Shown one piece after another: positions 1 to 10,408 of a DNA stretch of 64,000 bases (positions are counted from its first letter, which is position 1; every line of letters begins with the position of its first letter). The notes below the pieces were generated by a model. The model searched no databases, was not told the origin of the DNA, and saw nothing but the letters and a program-made list of their open reading frames with translations. Position numbers and translations under genes: made by a program. The stretch is from Thioalkalivibrio paradoxus (GTDB lineage: Bacteria > Pseudomonadota > Gammaproteobacteria > Ectothiorhodospirales > Ectothiorhodospiraceae), in NCBI GenBank assembly GCA_011390565.1, contig JAABSC010000004.1, forward strand, positions 62,001-126,000, in the 5' to 3' direction.

Positions 1-917
1 TCTACCCGGTGCAGTACGAGGGTGAAGAGTCGTCCCGCAATATCTTCTACACCGGCGCCGCACCCAACCAGCAGGCGATTCCGGCCGTCGAATACCTGAT
101 GAACGAGTACGGCATCGAGCGTTGGGTCCTGGCGGGCACCGACTACGTCTACCCGCGCACCACCAACCGCATCCTCGAGGCCTTCCTGAAGGACCAGGGC
201 GTCGCTGAAGAGGACATCATGATCAACTACACGCCGTTCGGCCATTCCGACTGGCAGAGCATCGTGGCCGAGATCAAGCGCTTCGGCGAACAGGGCAAGC
301 CCACTGCGGTCATTTCCACGATCAATGGCGACGCCAACGTGCCCTTCTACCGCGAACTGGGCAACCAGGGCCTGTCCGCCCAGGACATCCCGGTCATCGC
401 CTTCTCCGTCGGCGAGGAAGAACTCTCCGGGATGGACACCAGCCCGCTGGTCGGCCACCTCGCGGCATGGAACTACTTCATGAGCGTGGATACCCCCGAA
501 AACGCCGAATTCATCGAGCAGTGGCATGCGTTCATCGGCGATGAAAACCGCGTCACCAACGACCCCATGGAAGCCCACTACATCGGCTTCAACATGTGGG
601 TGAAAGCCGTGGAGAAAGCGGGCACCACCGACGTCGACACGGTGATCGACGCCATCAAGGGCGTGCAGGTACCGAACCTCACCGGCGGCGTGGCCGAAAT
701 GCTGGTCAACCACCACATCACCAAGCCGGTGCTGATCGGCGAAATCCAGGCCGACGGCCAGTTCCTGGTCGTGAGCCAGACCGACGAGCCGGTTCCCGGC
801 GACGCCTGGTCCGACCACCTGCCCGACAGCCGCGACATCGTGGCTGACTGGACCCCGCCGATCTCCTGCGGGAACTTCAATACCGTGACCGAAACCTGCT
901 CCGGCCAGAACTACTGA
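1..917 (+). CDS. urtA: Urea ABC transporter substrate-binding protein UrtA, 5' end missing
   Basis: Periplasmic binding protein that captures urea (or short amides) for the UrtBCDE importer. The frame is already open at the left edge and reads YPVQYEGEESSRNIFYTGA, so signal peptide and first lobe lie outside the window and the GTG at position 9 is not a real start. The visible 300 or so residues are the Leu/Ile/Val-type periplasmic fold, with the segment AIPAVEYLMNEYG and the family-typical GTDYVYPRTTN. The C-terminus carries two cysteines (ISCGNF, ETCSG). The stop is followed by a hairpin and then urtB, and the five urt genes run in the usual order. Identity rests on sequence character plus the complete urtBCDE set downstream and the urease operon facing it. 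Confidence 0.93.
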   Translation, partial: YPVQYEGEESSRNIFYTGAAPNQQAIPAVEYLMNEYGIERWVLAGTDYVYPRTTNRILEAFLKDQGVAEEDIMINYTPFGHSDWQSIVAEIKRFGEQGKPTAVISTINGDANVPFYRELGNQGLSAQDIPVIAFSVGEEELSGMDTSPLVGHLAAWNYFMSVDTPENAEFIEQWHAFIGDENRVTNDPMEAHYIGFNMWVKAVEKAGTTDVDTVIDAIKGVQVPNLTGGVAEMLVNHHITKPVLIGEIQADGQFLVVSQTDEPVPGDAWSDHLPDSRDIVADWTPPISCGNFNTVTETCSGQNY

Positions 918-925
918 CCGAACCC

Positions 926-959
926 GGCGGCGGGGGATTCCTTTCCCCGCCGCCCTTTT
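926..959 (+). terminator. Hairpin between urtA and urtB, probable attenuator
   Basis: Perfect 10-bp stem GGCGGCGGGG (926-935) and CCCCGCCGCC (945-954) with a 9-nt loop, followed by CTTTT. It has the form of an intrinsic terminator but lies inside the urt operon. The likely role (inferred) is partial termination or 3'-end protection, so that the binding protein is made in excess over the membrane and ATPase subunits. Confidence 0.7.
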
Positions 960-998
960 GCCCCTGATGCCCAACCCCGATCCCGGAGGATCGCACCG

Positions 999-2849
999 GT
1001 GACCTCAATCGCACTCGTGTCCAGAATGCTGGGCCCCATGCTGGCGGCTCTCCTGCTGCTGACGGCGGCTTCCCATGCATGGGCCGAAGCCGAGGCCGCG
1101 ACACCGGCCCCGGAAGGCGCGATGCCGGCCGAGTCCATGCCGGAGACCACAACCGATTTCCCGGCCGTGGAGCCGGATCCCGTACCTCCGCCCGAACCCC
1201 AGGAATCTGTGGTGGCGGCCGAATTCGATGAACTGCCCGCGGCGGCTGAAGGCAATGCCGCCGGCGACGGATCCGAGACTCTGGATGAGACTCTGGCCGA
1301 CGATGCCGAACCGGCCGCCCCCAATGTCGAAACCCTGATCCGGCAGCTTCCGGAAGGCAGCTTCAATGACCGCCGTGCGGTGGCGACGCAGTTGGCTGCC
1401 TCCGGCGACCCCCGCGTTCCGGACATTCTGAGCGCGCTGGCGGAGGGCCGACTGCTCGCCACCGCGGACGCTCCGCCGCGAATTCTCATCCGTGCCGCGA
1501 CCGGCACGGGCGGAAGCGACGCGATCAGCGGCGAAAACGTGCCCGCCAGCGTGATCTCAGGCGGAACGCGCATCCCGGTGCACAATCCGCTGCGCAACGC
1601 GCTGCGCAGCCTGGTCGCCGTCGCCACCATTTCCGCCCCGGACCCCGAGCAGCGCGCATCGGCGCTCCTGCGCCTCATGCGCGGCAGCATCGACAGCGAC
1701 CTGCTGGCCTATCTCGACACCCGCGTCGAACGCGAGGCCGACCCGCGCGTGATGGACCTGCTGCTCACCGTGCGGGCCCTCGCGCGGCTGAACGCCGACA
1801 CCCCGGAGGAACGGCTGGCCGCGGTCGCCGTACTGAGGGGGTCCCTGCTGAACGACGTGCGTGTGGGCCTGGAAGCCACGGTCGCTCGCGACGCGGACCC
1901 GGACGTTCGCGAAGCGGCCGCGGAAGCACTTGATTCGATCCAGTCCCGCATCGAGCTCTACCGCTTCACCGAAAATCTCTTCTTCGGCCTGAGCGCCGGC
2001 TCGGTGCTGCTGCTGGCGGCGATCGGGCTTGCGATCACCTTCGGCGTGATGGGCGTGATCAACATGGCGCACGGCGAGCTGATCATGATCGGCGCCTACA
2101 CCACCTGGTTCATCCAGACCCTGATCCCCGGCGCGCTCAGCTCCAGCATCCTGCTGGCGATCCCGGCGGCCTTCGTCGTCGCGGGTCTGGTGGGCATTGC
2201 CATGGAACGTGGCGTCATACAGTTCCTGTATGGCCGGCCACTGGAGACCCTGCTCGCGACTTTCGGGATCAGTCTGATTCTCCAGCAGGCCGTGCGCAGC
2301 CTCTTCTCTCCGTTGAACCGCCCGGTGGCCTCGCCCGACTGGCTCAGCGGCTCACTCGAGGTGAATCCGGTCCTGGCCCTGACCTGGAGCCGGATCTACA
2401 TCCTGGTCTTCGCGATCCTGGTGTTCGTGGCACTCCTGCTGGTGATGAAGAAAACCAGCCTGGGACTGAAGGTGCGCGCGGTCGCCCAGAACCGGCCCAT
2501 GGCCCGCGCACTCGGTGTCCGGACCGGCTGGGTCGACGCCCTGACGTTTGGCCTGGGGGCCGGCATCGCCGGCATCGCCGGTGTGGCGCTCTCGCAGCTG
2601 ACCAACGTCGGCCCGAACATGGGGCAGGCCTACATCATCGATTCCTTCATGGTCGTGGTGTTCGGCGGGGTCGGCAATCTGTGGGGCACCTTCGTCGGCG
2701 CGATGGGACTGGGCATGATGACCAAGTTCCTGGAACCGCACAGCGGTGCGGTGCTCGCCAAGATCCTCGTGCTGATCTTCATCATCCTGTTCATCCAGCG
2801 GCGCCCGCGCGGACTCTTCCCCAAGAAGGGCCGGGCGGCGGAGGCCTGA
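999..2849 (+). CDS. urtB: Urea ABC transporter permease UrtB with long N-terminal periplasmic region
   Basis: LivH-type inner-membrane permease of the urea importer. Starts at GTG 999 with GGAGGA 8 nt upstream. Residues 1-30 look like a signal peptide (LAALLLLTAASHAWAEA). About residues 35-110 are Pro/Glu/Ala-rich and look disordered, and about 110-315 are helical with HEAT-like repeats (DPRVPDILSALAEG, DPDVREAAAEALDS). The hydrophobic permease core runs from about 322 to 605 and includes GVINMAHGELIMIGAY and VVVFGGVGNLWGTFVGA, typical of branched-chain amino-acid/urea permeases. At 616 residues it is about twice the length of a bare LivH; an extended N-terminus is common in UrtB. The N-terminal domain probably sits in the periplasm. 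Confidence 0.93.
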   Translation: MTSIALVSRMLGPMLAALLLLTAASHAWAEAEAATPAPEGAMPAESMPETTTDFPAVEPDPVPPPEPQESVVAAEFDELPAAAEGNAAGDGSETLDETLADDAEPAAPNVETLIRQLPEGSFNDRRAVATQLAASGDPRVPDILSALAEGRLLATADAPPRILIRAATGTGGSDAISGENVPASVISGGTRIPVHNPLRNALRSLVAVATISAPDPEQRASALLRLMRGSIDSDLLAYLDTRVEREADPRVMDLLLTVRALARLNADTPEERLAAVAVLRGSLLNDVRVGLEATVARDADPDVREAAAEALDSIQSRIELYRFTENLFFGLSAGSVLLLAAIGLAITFGVMGVINMAHGELIMIGAYTTWFIQTLIPGALSSSILLAIPAAFVVAGLVGIAMERGVIQFLYGRPLETLLATFGISLILQQAVRSLFSPLNRPVASPDWLSGSLEVNPVLALTWSRIYILVFAILVFVALLLVMKKTSLGLKVRAVAQNRPMARALGVRTGWVDALTFGLGAGIAGIAGVALSQLTNVGPNMGQAYIIDSFMVVVFGGVGNLWGTFVGAMGLGMMTKFLEPHSGAVLAKILVLIFIILFIQRRPRGLFPKKGRAAEA

Positions 2850-2853
2850 TCCG

Positions 2854-3948
2854 ATGCTGACCCGACGTCTGTTTCTGAGTGACTGGGGCGGCATCACCGT
2901 GCTGGTGCTCCTGCTCGCAATGACCGTGGCGGTGCCCTACGCGAATCTTGCGCTGCCGCCGGAATCGCCCTGGCACCTCTCCACCTACTGGGTGGCGCTG
3001 ATCGGCAAGTTCCTGACCTTCGCGCTGCTGGCGCTGGCGATCGACCTGATCTGGGGCTATGCCGGCATCCTTTCGCTGGGCCACGGCGCGTTCTTCGGCC
3101 TGGGCGGCTATGCGATGGGGATGTACCTGACCCGGCAGATCGGTGACCGGGGCGTGTACGGCAACCCCGAGCTGCCGGACTTCATGGTGTTCCTGAGCTA
3201 CGACTCCTTGCCCTGGTTCTGGTGGGGCTTCGACATGTTCTGGTTCGCGATGGCCATGGTGGTGCTGGTGCCGGGACTGCTGGCGCTGGTGTTCGGCTGG
3301 CTGGCGTTCCGCTCGCGTGTCGGCGGCGTGTATTTCGCGATCATCACCCAGGCCCTGGTGTTCGCACTCATGCTCGCGTTCTTTCGCAACGAGATGGGCT
3401 TCGGCGGCAACAACGGACTGACCGACTTCAAGGACATCCTGGGCTTCTCCGTGCAGGCCCGCGAGACCCGCGTGGGACTGTTCGTGGCGTCCGCCGTGGT
3501 GCTGATCCTCGCCTATGTCGCCTCGCGCTACATCGTCACCTCGCGTTACGGCCGCGTGCTCATCGCCCTGCGGGACGCCGAAAGCCGCACCCGGTTCGCG
3601 GGCTACCGCGTCGAGCACTACAAGCTCTGGCTGTTCGTTTTCTCGGCCATGCTTGCGGGAATCGCCGGGGCGCTGTACGTGCCGCAGGTAGGCATCATCA
3701 ACCCGGGAGAGTTCGCGCCACTGCGTTCGATCGAGGCCGTGCTCTGGGTCGCCGTCGGCGGGCGCGGCAGCCTGTTCGGCGCGATCATCGGAGCCTTTAC
3801 CGTGAACGGCGCCAAGACCTGGTTCACCACCGCCTACCCCGAAGCCTGGCTGTTCGCACTGGGGGCGCTGTTCGTTCTGGTGACCCTGTTCCTGCCGCGC
3901 GGTCTGGTGGGAATCTTCCGGCGCAAACGCAAGGGGGAAGGCGCATGA
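2854..3948 (+). CDS. urtC: Urea ABC transporter permease UrtC
   Basis: LivM-type permease that pairs with UrtB to form the transmembrane channel of the urea importer. 364 residues, ATG 4 nt after the urtB stop. Many hydrophobic segments are visible, together with the family signatures LIWGYAGILSLGHGAFFGLG and AVGGRGSLFGAIIGA. The C-terminus is basic (GIFRRKRKGEG), as expected for a cytoplasmic tail. The stop overlaps the urtD start (ATGA at 3945-3948), indicating translational coupling. Confidence 0.95.
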   Translation: MLTRRLFLSDWGGITVLVLLLAMTVAVPYANLALPPESPWHLSTYWVALIGKFLTFALLALAIDLIWGYAGILSLGHGAFFGLGGYAMGMYLTRQIGDRGVYGNPELPDFMVFLSYDSLPWFWWGFDMFWFAMAMVVLVPGLLALVFGWLAFRSRVGGVYFAIITQALVFALMLAFFRNEMGFGGNNGLTDFKDILGFSVQARETRVGLFVASAVVLILAYVASRYIVTSRYGRVLIALRDAESRTRFAGYRVEHYKLWLFVFSAMLAGIAGALYVPQVGIINPGEFAPLRSIEAVLWVAVGGRGSLFGAIIGAFTVNGAKTWFTTAYPEAWLFALGALFVLVTLFLPRGLVGIFRRKRKGEGA

Positions 3949-4787
3949 GCATGGTGCGCAACACCCGGGAGGCCATGCGCCGGGACCGCGTTTTCCGCTT
4001 TCTGGAACCAAGTCCCGACTTCGCGCGGCCCGTGGACACCTCGCACGGGCCGATCCTGTACGTCGAGGATGTCAGCGTGCGTTTCGACGGATTTCTGGCG
4101 CTGAACCAGCTGACCCTGAGCGTCGACGAAGGCGAACTCCGTTGCATCATCGGCCCCAACGGCGCGGGCAAGACCACGATGATGGACGTGATCACCGGCA
4201 AGACCCAACCGGACGAGGGGAAGGTCTTTTTCGGACAGAACGTCGACCTGCTCCGGCTGGACGAGTACGAAATCGCTCGGGGCGGCATCGGGCGGAAGTT
4301 CCAGAAACCGACCGTTTTCGAGGCGCTGACGGTGTTCGAGAACCTCGAACTGTCGATGGCCTCCGACAAGCGTGTCTGGTCCACGCTGTTCTTCCGCCTC
4401 AGGCCCGAGCAGCGCGATCGCATCGACGAAGTGCTGGATCTGATCGGCCTGCTTGAGCACCACGAGCACGTTGCCGGCTCTCTCTCGCATGGCCAGAAGC
4501 AATGGCTGGAAATCGGCATGCTGCTGATGCAGAACCCCAGGGTCCTGCTGGTCGATGAACCGGTGGCGGGCATGACCGGCGAAGAGACCGAGCGTACCGC
4601 GGAACTGCTGGTATCGCTGGCCGGTTCGCACACCGTCATCGTCGTCGAGCACGACATGGCCTTCGTGCGTTCCATCGCGCGACGCGTGACCGTGCTGCAT
4701 CAGGGCAGCGTGCTGGCGGAGGGCAGCATGAGCCAGATCCAGAACGATCCGCGCGTCATCGAGGTGTACCTGGGAGACGAGGCATGA
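3945..4787 (+). CDS. urtD: Urea ABC transporter ATP-binding protein UrtD
   Basis: LivG-type ATPase of the urea importer, 280 residues. The start chosen is the ATG overlapping the urtC stop; the frame stays open far upstream but that part is only antiphase to urtC. Walker A GPNGAGKT, signature LSHGQKQWLEIG, Walker B VLLVDEP and switch region VIVVEHDM are all intact. The signature motif is LSHGQ rather than LSGGQ, which is common in this subfamily. About 40 N-terminal residues precede the first ATPase strand. The stop overlaps the urtE ATG. Confidence 0.95.
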   Translation: MSMVRNTREAMRRDRVFRFLEPSPDFARPVDTSHGPILYVEDVSVRFDGFLALNQLTLSVDEGELRCIIGPNGAGKTTMMDVITGKTQPDEGKVFFGQNVDLLRLDEYEIARGGIGRKFQKPTVFEALTVFENLELSMASDKRVWSTLFFRLRPEQRDRIDEVLDLIGLLEHHEHVAGSLSHGQKQWLEIGMLLMQNPRVLLVDEPVAGMTGEETERTAELLVSLAGSHTVIVVEHDMAFVRSIARRVTVLHQGSVLAEGSMSQIQNDPRVIEVYLGDEA

Positions 4788-5479
4788 TCCAGGTCAACGG
4801 CGTCAACCAGTATTACCGGCAGAGCCACATTCTGCGCGATCTCGAGCTCAAGGCGGAACCCGGCCGCTGCACCTGCGTGATGGGACGCAACGGGGTTGGA
4901 AAGACGACCCTGCTGAAATGCATCATGGGCCTGCTGCCAATCCGTAACGGACAGATTCTGCTCGGTGACCGGGACATCAGCCGGCTCTCGCCCGAGGCCC
5001 GGGCACGCGCGGGCATAGGCTACGTGCCCCAGGGGCGCGAAATCTTCCCTGAACTCACGGTCGAGGAAAACCTCCGGGTTTCGCTGAGCGCGCGCGCGGA
5101 CGGTGCCAGGAAGATTCCCGAATCGATCTACCGGCTGTTCCCGGTGCTGAAAGAAATGCACAAGCGCCGGGGGGGTGACCTGTCCGGGGGGCAGCAACAG
5201 CAACTGGCGATCGGCCGTGCGCTGGTGCTGGACCCGAAGGTGCTGCTCCTCGACGAGCCCGGCGAAGGCATCCAACCCAACATCGTCCGCCAGATCGGTG
5301 ACGTGATCGGAGAACTCAAGAACGAGATGGGTCTTTCGGTGTTGCTGATCGAACAGAAACTCCCGTTCGCCCGACGGGTCGCCGACGACTTCTACATCAT
5401 GGAGAAGGGCTCGGTCGTTGCTCAGGGCGCCATCGAGGCGCTGAGCGACGATCTGGTGCAGCAACACCTCAGCGTGTGA
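4784..5479 (+). CDS. urtE: Urea ABC transporter ATP-binding protein UrtE
   Basis: LivF-type ATPase, 231 residues, last gene of the urt operon. Walker A GRNGVGKT, signature LSGGQQQQLAIGRAL, Walker B VLLLDEP. The phrase GIQPNIVRQIG after Walker B is characteristic of the branched-chain/urea group. It starts at the ATG overlapping urtD and ends only 52 bp before the end of the convergent tautomerase gene. Confidence 0.95.
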   Translation: MIQVNGVNQYYRQSHILRDLELKAEPGRCTCVMGRNGVGKTTLLKCIMGLLPIRNGQILLGDRDISRLSPEARARAGIGYVPQGREIFPELTVEENLRVSLSARADGARKIPESIYRLFPVLKEMHKRRGGDLSGGQQQQLAIGRALVLDPKVLLLDEPGEGIQPNIVRQIGDVIGELKNEMGLSVLLIEQKLPFARRVADDFYIMEKGSVVAQGAIEALSDDLVQQHLSV

Positions 5480-5531
5480 AGCCGTAGCGTAGCCGTCCCT
5501 CCCGCGCGGGCACCCGCCCCGGGATCAGGGG

Positions 5532-5735
5532 TCACTCGCCTCGCTTCCGGCGTTCCGTCACACTCTCGCCGCCGATGCCCCAGTTGTCGGTGTCGACTTC
5601 CTCGATCACAACCACCGTGGTATTCGGATTCTTGCCGAGGACATCCACCAGGAGCTGGGTCGCACCGGCGATCAACGCCTGCTTCTGCTCCGCTGTCACC
5701 CCGTCCCGGGTGACGCGGATGTTCACATAGGGCAT
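5532..5735 (-). CDS. 4-oxalocrotonate tautomerase family protein
   Basis: Small tautomerase-fold enzyme of 67 residues. After removal of Met1 the N-terminus is Pro (MPYVNIRVTRDG), the catalytic general base of the family. TVVVIEEVDTDNWGIGG matches the conserved C-terminal part. GGAGG lies 8 nt upstream of the ATG. Such short 4-OT paralogs act on unknown keto-enol substrates when no aromatic-degradation genes are near, as here. It lies 186 bp downstream of the DUF2934 gene on the same strand at the tail of the urease region, with no evident functional link. Confidence 0.85.
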   Translation of the reverse strand: MPYVNIRVTRDGVTAEQKQALIAGATQLLVDVLGKNPNTTVVVIEEVDTDNWGIGGESVTERRKRGE

Positions 5736-5921
5736 GGCTCAGCCCTCCATGGGCAATGCGTTTTCGCCGCTCATCGCTGCCGATGGCGACTGTCAACGGA
5801 CACGCGGCAGCACGACGCGGGCCGGCGCGTGGAAAACGACCGTGGCAACACCGGCACCACCGCCGCCTCGAAGGGTTCATGGGCGCAAAGGACGCGGCGC
5901 CCGCCTCCGGCCCAGCCGCCG

Positions 5922-6281
5922 CTAACCCGCGAGCTTGGCGTCGATCTCGTGCTCGGCCTGGAGCCAGTAGGCGTGGTTGTCCCCGGTGAAGCCGTGCTTC
6001 TCGGCGATGAAGTACGCCGCATCCTGAATCATCCGGTACCGCACTTCCGGGCTGACCGACGCCGTCGAGGCCTTGCGGGCCCGGGTCCTGGCCGGAGCCT
6101 TGGCAACCGCAGCGGACTTCTTCGGAGCCGCCGGCTTTTTCGGTGCCGGAGTCCCCTTCGCAGCGCTGGCGGCTGCTGGCTTCGGAGCCTTCGCAGCCAC
6201 CGGTTTCTTCGGCGGCGACGGCTTTTTGACGGGTGTCGCAGCCGTGGAGTCCTTGACAGTTTTCTTCGGTTCTCTGGCCAT
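5922..6281 (-). CDS. DUF2934 protein with Lys/Ala/Pro-rich N-terminal half
   Basis: 119 residues. The first 75 or so are a low-complexity Lys/Pro/Ala tail (PKKPAAPKKSAAVAKAPAR), resembling histone H1-like tails that bind nucleic acid. The last 45 residues (YRMIQDAAYFIAEKHGF, YWLQAEHEIDAKL) match the short DUF2934 helical motif. An AGGGGA ribosome site precedes the ATG. It lies 218 bp downstream of ureG. A DNA-associated role is inference from composition only; the function of DUF2934 is not known to me. Confidence 0.75.
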   Translation of the reverse strand: MAREPKKTVKDSTAATPVKKPSPPKKPVAAKAPKPAAASAAKGTPAPKKPAAPKKSAAVAKAPARTRARKASTASVSPEVRYRMIQDAAYFIAEKHGFTGDNHAYWLQAEHEIDAKLAG

Positions 6282-6499
6282 TCCGTATTCCCCTGGGTTG
6301 CCCTGCTTCGCTCACTGCAACGCCGCACCACGCGGCTGTCGCTTGGATCATAGGTCGCCCATCACCCTCCAGCAACTCATTCCGACTACCGGTCCAGGCG
6401 CCGCCCGAGTGGGCCAGACCGTTTCCGTGACATTGCGGTCGCGGCAAGCCCGCAGCGCGCCCTCAGCACCTCTCGAATCCGCATCCAAAAGGCCGCGGG

Positions 6500-7108
<609 letters not shown>

Positions 7109-7122
7109 GCGTGTCTCGTGCC

Positions 7123-7848
7123 TCAGCTTCGGAACAATCGGCTGTACTGGGTTTCATGCAACATCGAGGCCAGCGCCACACCCGGAAGGCTGCTGCCCAG
7201 CTCGTCATCATCCAGGCCGCATGCCACCTCCGCAACCGCGGAAAAACCGTCCGCCAGCGCCCCGAGCAGGCGCTGTCCGTCGGTCTGGCCGAGGGGCACG
7301 AGCTTCACCGCGGCCGCGACCTGGTTTTCGCACCAGGACCAGAGGTAACCCTCCAGCGCCTCGTCCAGCGGGATATTCCAGGCGTTCGCCGCCAGCGCAA
7401 ACAGTGTGGCCCAACAGGCGTCATCGCGTGCTGACCAGGGTACGGCTTCAGCCAGCCCCAGATCCGACAGGAGCCGGGCCAGCGCCCGCCCCTGGTTGAG
7501 ATCCTCCGCACGGAGTTCGGCCGTCTCCCGGCTGGCACAGAGCCAGGCGTTCCAGTATTCGAGAGCAGCACTGTCGCCAGCATCGCAGGCCGTGTGGAGA
7601 CGGATCAGTGCCGGAAGATCGATCCGGGCATGCAGGTGCAGCAACTGAGCCATCATCCAGTCCCGCGCCGTCTCCGCGTCCGCAATCCAGCCGGCCTCCA
7701 CCGCGTATTCAAGGCCGGTGGAGTAGCTGTAGGCGCCGACGGGCAGCGCCGGACTGATCAGTTGCCAGAGGCGCCGCCGAGGGGCTCTCGGATCCGGGAA
7801 TGCGCCCGCAGCCGCGCGCTCAGTGCCCATGACGGTGTCCGTGTGCAT
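7123..7848 (-). CDS. ureF: Urease accessory protein UreF
   Basis: Helical accessory protein that bridges UreD and UreG during nickel insertion. The family motif [13 protein letters not shown] lies near the N-terminus. 241 residues from the ATG at 7848, preceded by a G-run (GGGGG) at good spacing; an alternative ATG at 7830 would shorten it by six residues. Either start overlaps the 3' end of ureE (29 or 11 bp), so the two are probably translationally coupled. Confidence 0.95.
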   Translation of the reverse strand: MHTDTVMGTERAAAGAFPDPRAPRRRLWQLISPALPVGAYSYSTGLEYAVEAGWIADAETARDWMMAQLLHLHARIDLPALIRLHTACDAGDSAALEYWNAWLCASRETAELRAEDLNQGRALARLLSDLGLAEAVPWSARDDACWATLFALAANAWNIPLDEALEGYLWSWCENQVAAAVKLVPLGQTDGQRLLGALADGFSAVAEVACGLDDDELGSSLPGVALASMLHETQYSRLFRS

Positions 7849-8278
7849 GCCCCCCGCTGGCGTACGCGCCGGCCTCGGGCTCGAACGGAAGCTGCGCGAA
7901 CGTGACCGTCAGACCCAGCCCGCGGACCATGTCATCGAGCACATGGTCGTGGAGATAGCGCAGGACATCGGCGGCCAACTCGAGGGGCACGTGGCGGTTG
8001 CCCAGATGATAGCTGGCGCGCATGCGCTGCAGCGCGTCGGTCGATCGCGCCTCGCTGACCGGCTCGGGCGCGGCCTCGACGCGGACCACGACGGCATCGG
8101 GGCCGAGAAGATGCTCGCCATGACGCAGGATCTGACCACGCTCCAGCACGACCGCAACCTCGGTCCCGTCGTCGAGTGCGGCGCGGAACCGGCTCTTCTG
8201 CCGGGTTTCGAACGGCAGACTGAGCACACGCCGCGCGCGCTCCACAGGTGCCGGACAGCGTCGGTCCAGAGTCAGCAT
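7820..8278 (-). CDS. ureE: Urease nickel metallochaperone UreE
   Basis: Dimeric nickel carrier for urease maturation. 152 residues with the N-terminal peptide-binding domain and a metal-binding domain containing [12 protein letters not shown] (conserved His) and [11 protein letters not shown]. The C-terminus is a short His-rich tail (HAHGHRHGH), a nickel-binding extension that varies between species. It begins 5 nt after ureC and its last codons are shared with the start of ureF. Confidence 0.95.
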   Translation of the reverse strand: MLTLDRRCPAPVERARRVLSLPFETRQKSRFRAALDDGTEVAVVLERGQILRHGEHLLGPDAVVVRVEAAPEPVSEARSTDALQRMRASYHLGNRHVPLELAADVLRYLHDHVLDDMVRGLGLTVTFAQLPFEPEAGAYASGGHAHGHRHGH

Positions 8279-8283
8279 CGGGT

Positions 8284-9990
8284 TCAGAACAGAAAATATC
8301 GTTGGCCCATCGCCACTTCGGCGGCGGGTTCACAGATCAGCAGCTCGCCGTCGGCGCGCACCTCGTAGGTCTCGGGGTCGACCTCGATCCGCGGCATCCA
8401 GTCGTTCAGGACCATGTGCTGCTTGCGCACTGTCCGGCAACCCTGCACGGCGACCGCGCGCCGCGCGAGTCCAAGCCGTTCCGGTACGCCCGCAGCCAGC
8501 GCCGCGGCGGACATGAAGGTCACCGCGGTCTTGCCAACGGCGCGGCCGTGGCTTCCGAACATCGGCCGGTAGTGCACCGGCTGCGGGGTGGGAATCGACG
8601 CGTTCGGATCGCCCATCGGCGCCGCGGCGATCATTCCGCCCTTGATGATCAGGGCCGGTTTCACGCCGAAGAAGGCCGGCCGCCAGAGACACAGGTCCGC
8701 CAGCTTGCCAGGCTCGACGCTGCCGACCTCATGGGCGATGCCGTGGGTCAACGCGGGATTGATCGTGTACTTCGCGATATAGCGGCGCACGCGGAGGTTG
8801 TCCGATCCGGGCTCGTCTCCGGGCAGCGTGCCGCGCTGAACCTTCATCTTGTGCGCGGTCTGCCAGGTGCGGAGGATCACCTCGCCCACCCGTCCCATCG
8901 CCTGGGAGTCCGACGCGATCATCGAGAACGCCCCGAGGTCATGCAGGATGTCCTCGGCTGCAATGGTCTCGCGCCGGATGCGCGACTCGGCGAAGGCCAC
9001 GTCTTCCGGGATCGCCGGATCCAGATGATGGCAGACCATCAGCATGTCCAGGTGCTCGTCGACCGTGTTCACGGTGTACGGGCGCGTGGGGTTGGTCGAG
9101 GACGGCAGCACGTTCGCCTGACCGCAGGCCTTGATGATGTCCGGCGCGTGGCCGCCGCCGGCGCCCTCGGTATGGTAGGTGTGGATGGTGCGGCCCTTCA
9201 TCGCCGCCAGCGTGTCCTCGACGAATCCGGACTCGTTCAGCGTGTCGGTGTGGATCGCGACCTGCACGTCGTACTCCTCGGCGACGTTCAGGCAGTTGTC
9301 GATCGCGGCCGGCGTGGTGCCCCAGTCCTCGTGCAGCTTCATGCCCAGCGCGCCCGCCTCGATCTGTTCGCGCAGCGCGTCCGGCAGACTGGCATTGCCC
9401 TTGCCCAGAAAGCCGAGATTCATCGGAAAGGCCTCGGCGGATTCCAGCATGCGCTCGATGTGCCAGGTTCCGGGCGTGCAGGTGGTGGCATTGGTGCCCG
9501 TCGCGGGCCCGGTGCCGCCGCCCAGCATGGTCGTGACGCCGCTCATCAATGCCTCGTCGATCTGCTGCGGGCAGATGAAGTGGATGTGGGCGTCGATCCC
9601 CCCGGCGGTCAGGATCATGCCTTCACCCGCGATGGCCTCGGTGCCGGGTCCCACGACGATGTTCACACCCGGCTGCGTATCCGGATTTCCGGCCTTGCCG
9701 ATGGCCTGGATCCGACCGCCGCGAATACCGACGTCGGCCTTGACGATGCCCCAGTGGTCGATGATCAGCGCATTGGTGATCACGGTATCAACGACCTCGG
9801 CCCCTGGCCGCTGGCTCTGGCCCATGCCGTCGCGGATCACCTTGCCACCGCCGAACTTAACCTCGTCGCCATAGACGGTGTAATCACGCTCGACCCGAAC
9901 GAAAAGCTCCGTGTCCGCAAGCCGTACCCGGTCACCGACCGTCGGACCATACATGTCCGCGTACGCCACTCTCGATATCCGGGTACTCAT
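8284..9990 (-). CDS. ureC: Urease alpha subunit UreC
   Basis: Catalytic subunit of urease (urea to ammonia and carbamate), an amidohydrolase with a dinickel centre. 568 residues, the expected length. Visible active-site elements are the HxH metal ligands in [12 protein letters not shown], the lysine to be carbamylated in [12 protein letters not shown], and the flap-region histidines in [14 protein letters not shown], all intact. ATG overlaps the ureB stop (ATGA) and ureE follows after 5 nt. Cytoplasmic. Confidence 0.98.
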   Translation of the reverse strand: MSTRISRVAYADMYGPTVGDRVRLADTELFVRVERDYTVYGDEVKFGGGKVIRDGMGQSQRPGAEVVDTVITNALIIDHWGIVKADVGIRGGRIQAIGKAGNPDTQPGVNIVVGPGTEAIAGEGMILTAGGIDAHIHFICPQQIDEALMSGVTTMLGGGTGPATGTNATTCTPGTWHIERMLESAEAFPMNLGFLGKGNASLPDALREQIEAGALGMKLHEDWGTTPAAIDNCLNVAEEYDVQVAIHTDTLNESGFVEDTLAAMKGRTIHTYHTEGAGGGHAPDIIKACGQANVLPSSTNPTRPYTVNTVDEHLDMLMVCHHLDPAIPEDVAFAESRIRRETIAAEDILHDLGAFSMIASDSQAMGRVGEVILRTWQTAHKMKVQRGTLPGDEPGSDNLRVRRYIAKYTINPALTHGIAHEVGSVEPGKLADLCLWRPAFFGVKPALIIKGGMIAAAPMGDPNASIPTPQPVHYRPMFGSHGRAVGKTAVTFMSAAALAAGVPERLGLARRAVAVQGCRTVRKQHMVLNDWMPRIEVDPETYEVRADGELLICEPAAEVAMGQRYFLF

Positions 9991-10310
9991 GCGTTGCGCT
10001 CCTCATCCAGCGGACCCATCACCCGGCCCTGAAAGCCGAAGACCCTGCGGTCACCGGCATAAGCGACCAGCTGCACGGTGCGTGTCTGCCCCGGTTCGAA
10101 GCGAACCGCGGTACCGGCAGGGATGTCCAGCCGGAAACCCAGCGTGGCATCCCGGTCGAAGTCCAGCGATCCGTTGACTTCGTAGAAGTGGTAGTGGGAG
10201 CCGACCTGGATCGGGCGGTCCCCGCGGTTGATCACCGCCACGGTCGCGGTCGCGCGCCCCTCGTTGAGGATGATCTCGCTTGTCTCAAGCCTATACTCGC
10301 CCGGAATCAT
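9987..10310 (-). CDS. ureB: Urease beta subunit UreB
   Basis: Structural beta subunit of urease. The ATG at 10310 (MIPGEYRL) is chosen because AGGAGA sits at the right distance; an in-frame ATG 18 nt further up (10328) would place the ribosome site inside the coding region. The result is 107 residues, typical for separate UreB. Conserved segments [10 protein letters not shown] and [15 protein letters not shown] are present. It is separated from ureA by 190 bp containing a nested hairpin and overlaps ureC by 4 bp. Confidence 0.96.
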   Translation of the reverse strand: MIPGEYRLETSEIILNEGRATATVAVINRGDRPIQVGSHYHFYEVNGSLDFDRDATLGFRLDIPAGTAVRFEPGQTRTVQLVAYAGDRRVFGFQGRVMGPLDEERNA

Positions 10311-10408
10311 TTCATCTCTCCTTGCCATCGACGCGCCGAAGGGGCGCGCCGGTCGGTTCTCGCTTCCGAGTAGCGGAGCCCCCTGTCAGCGGGACGCCGT
10401 GAATACGT

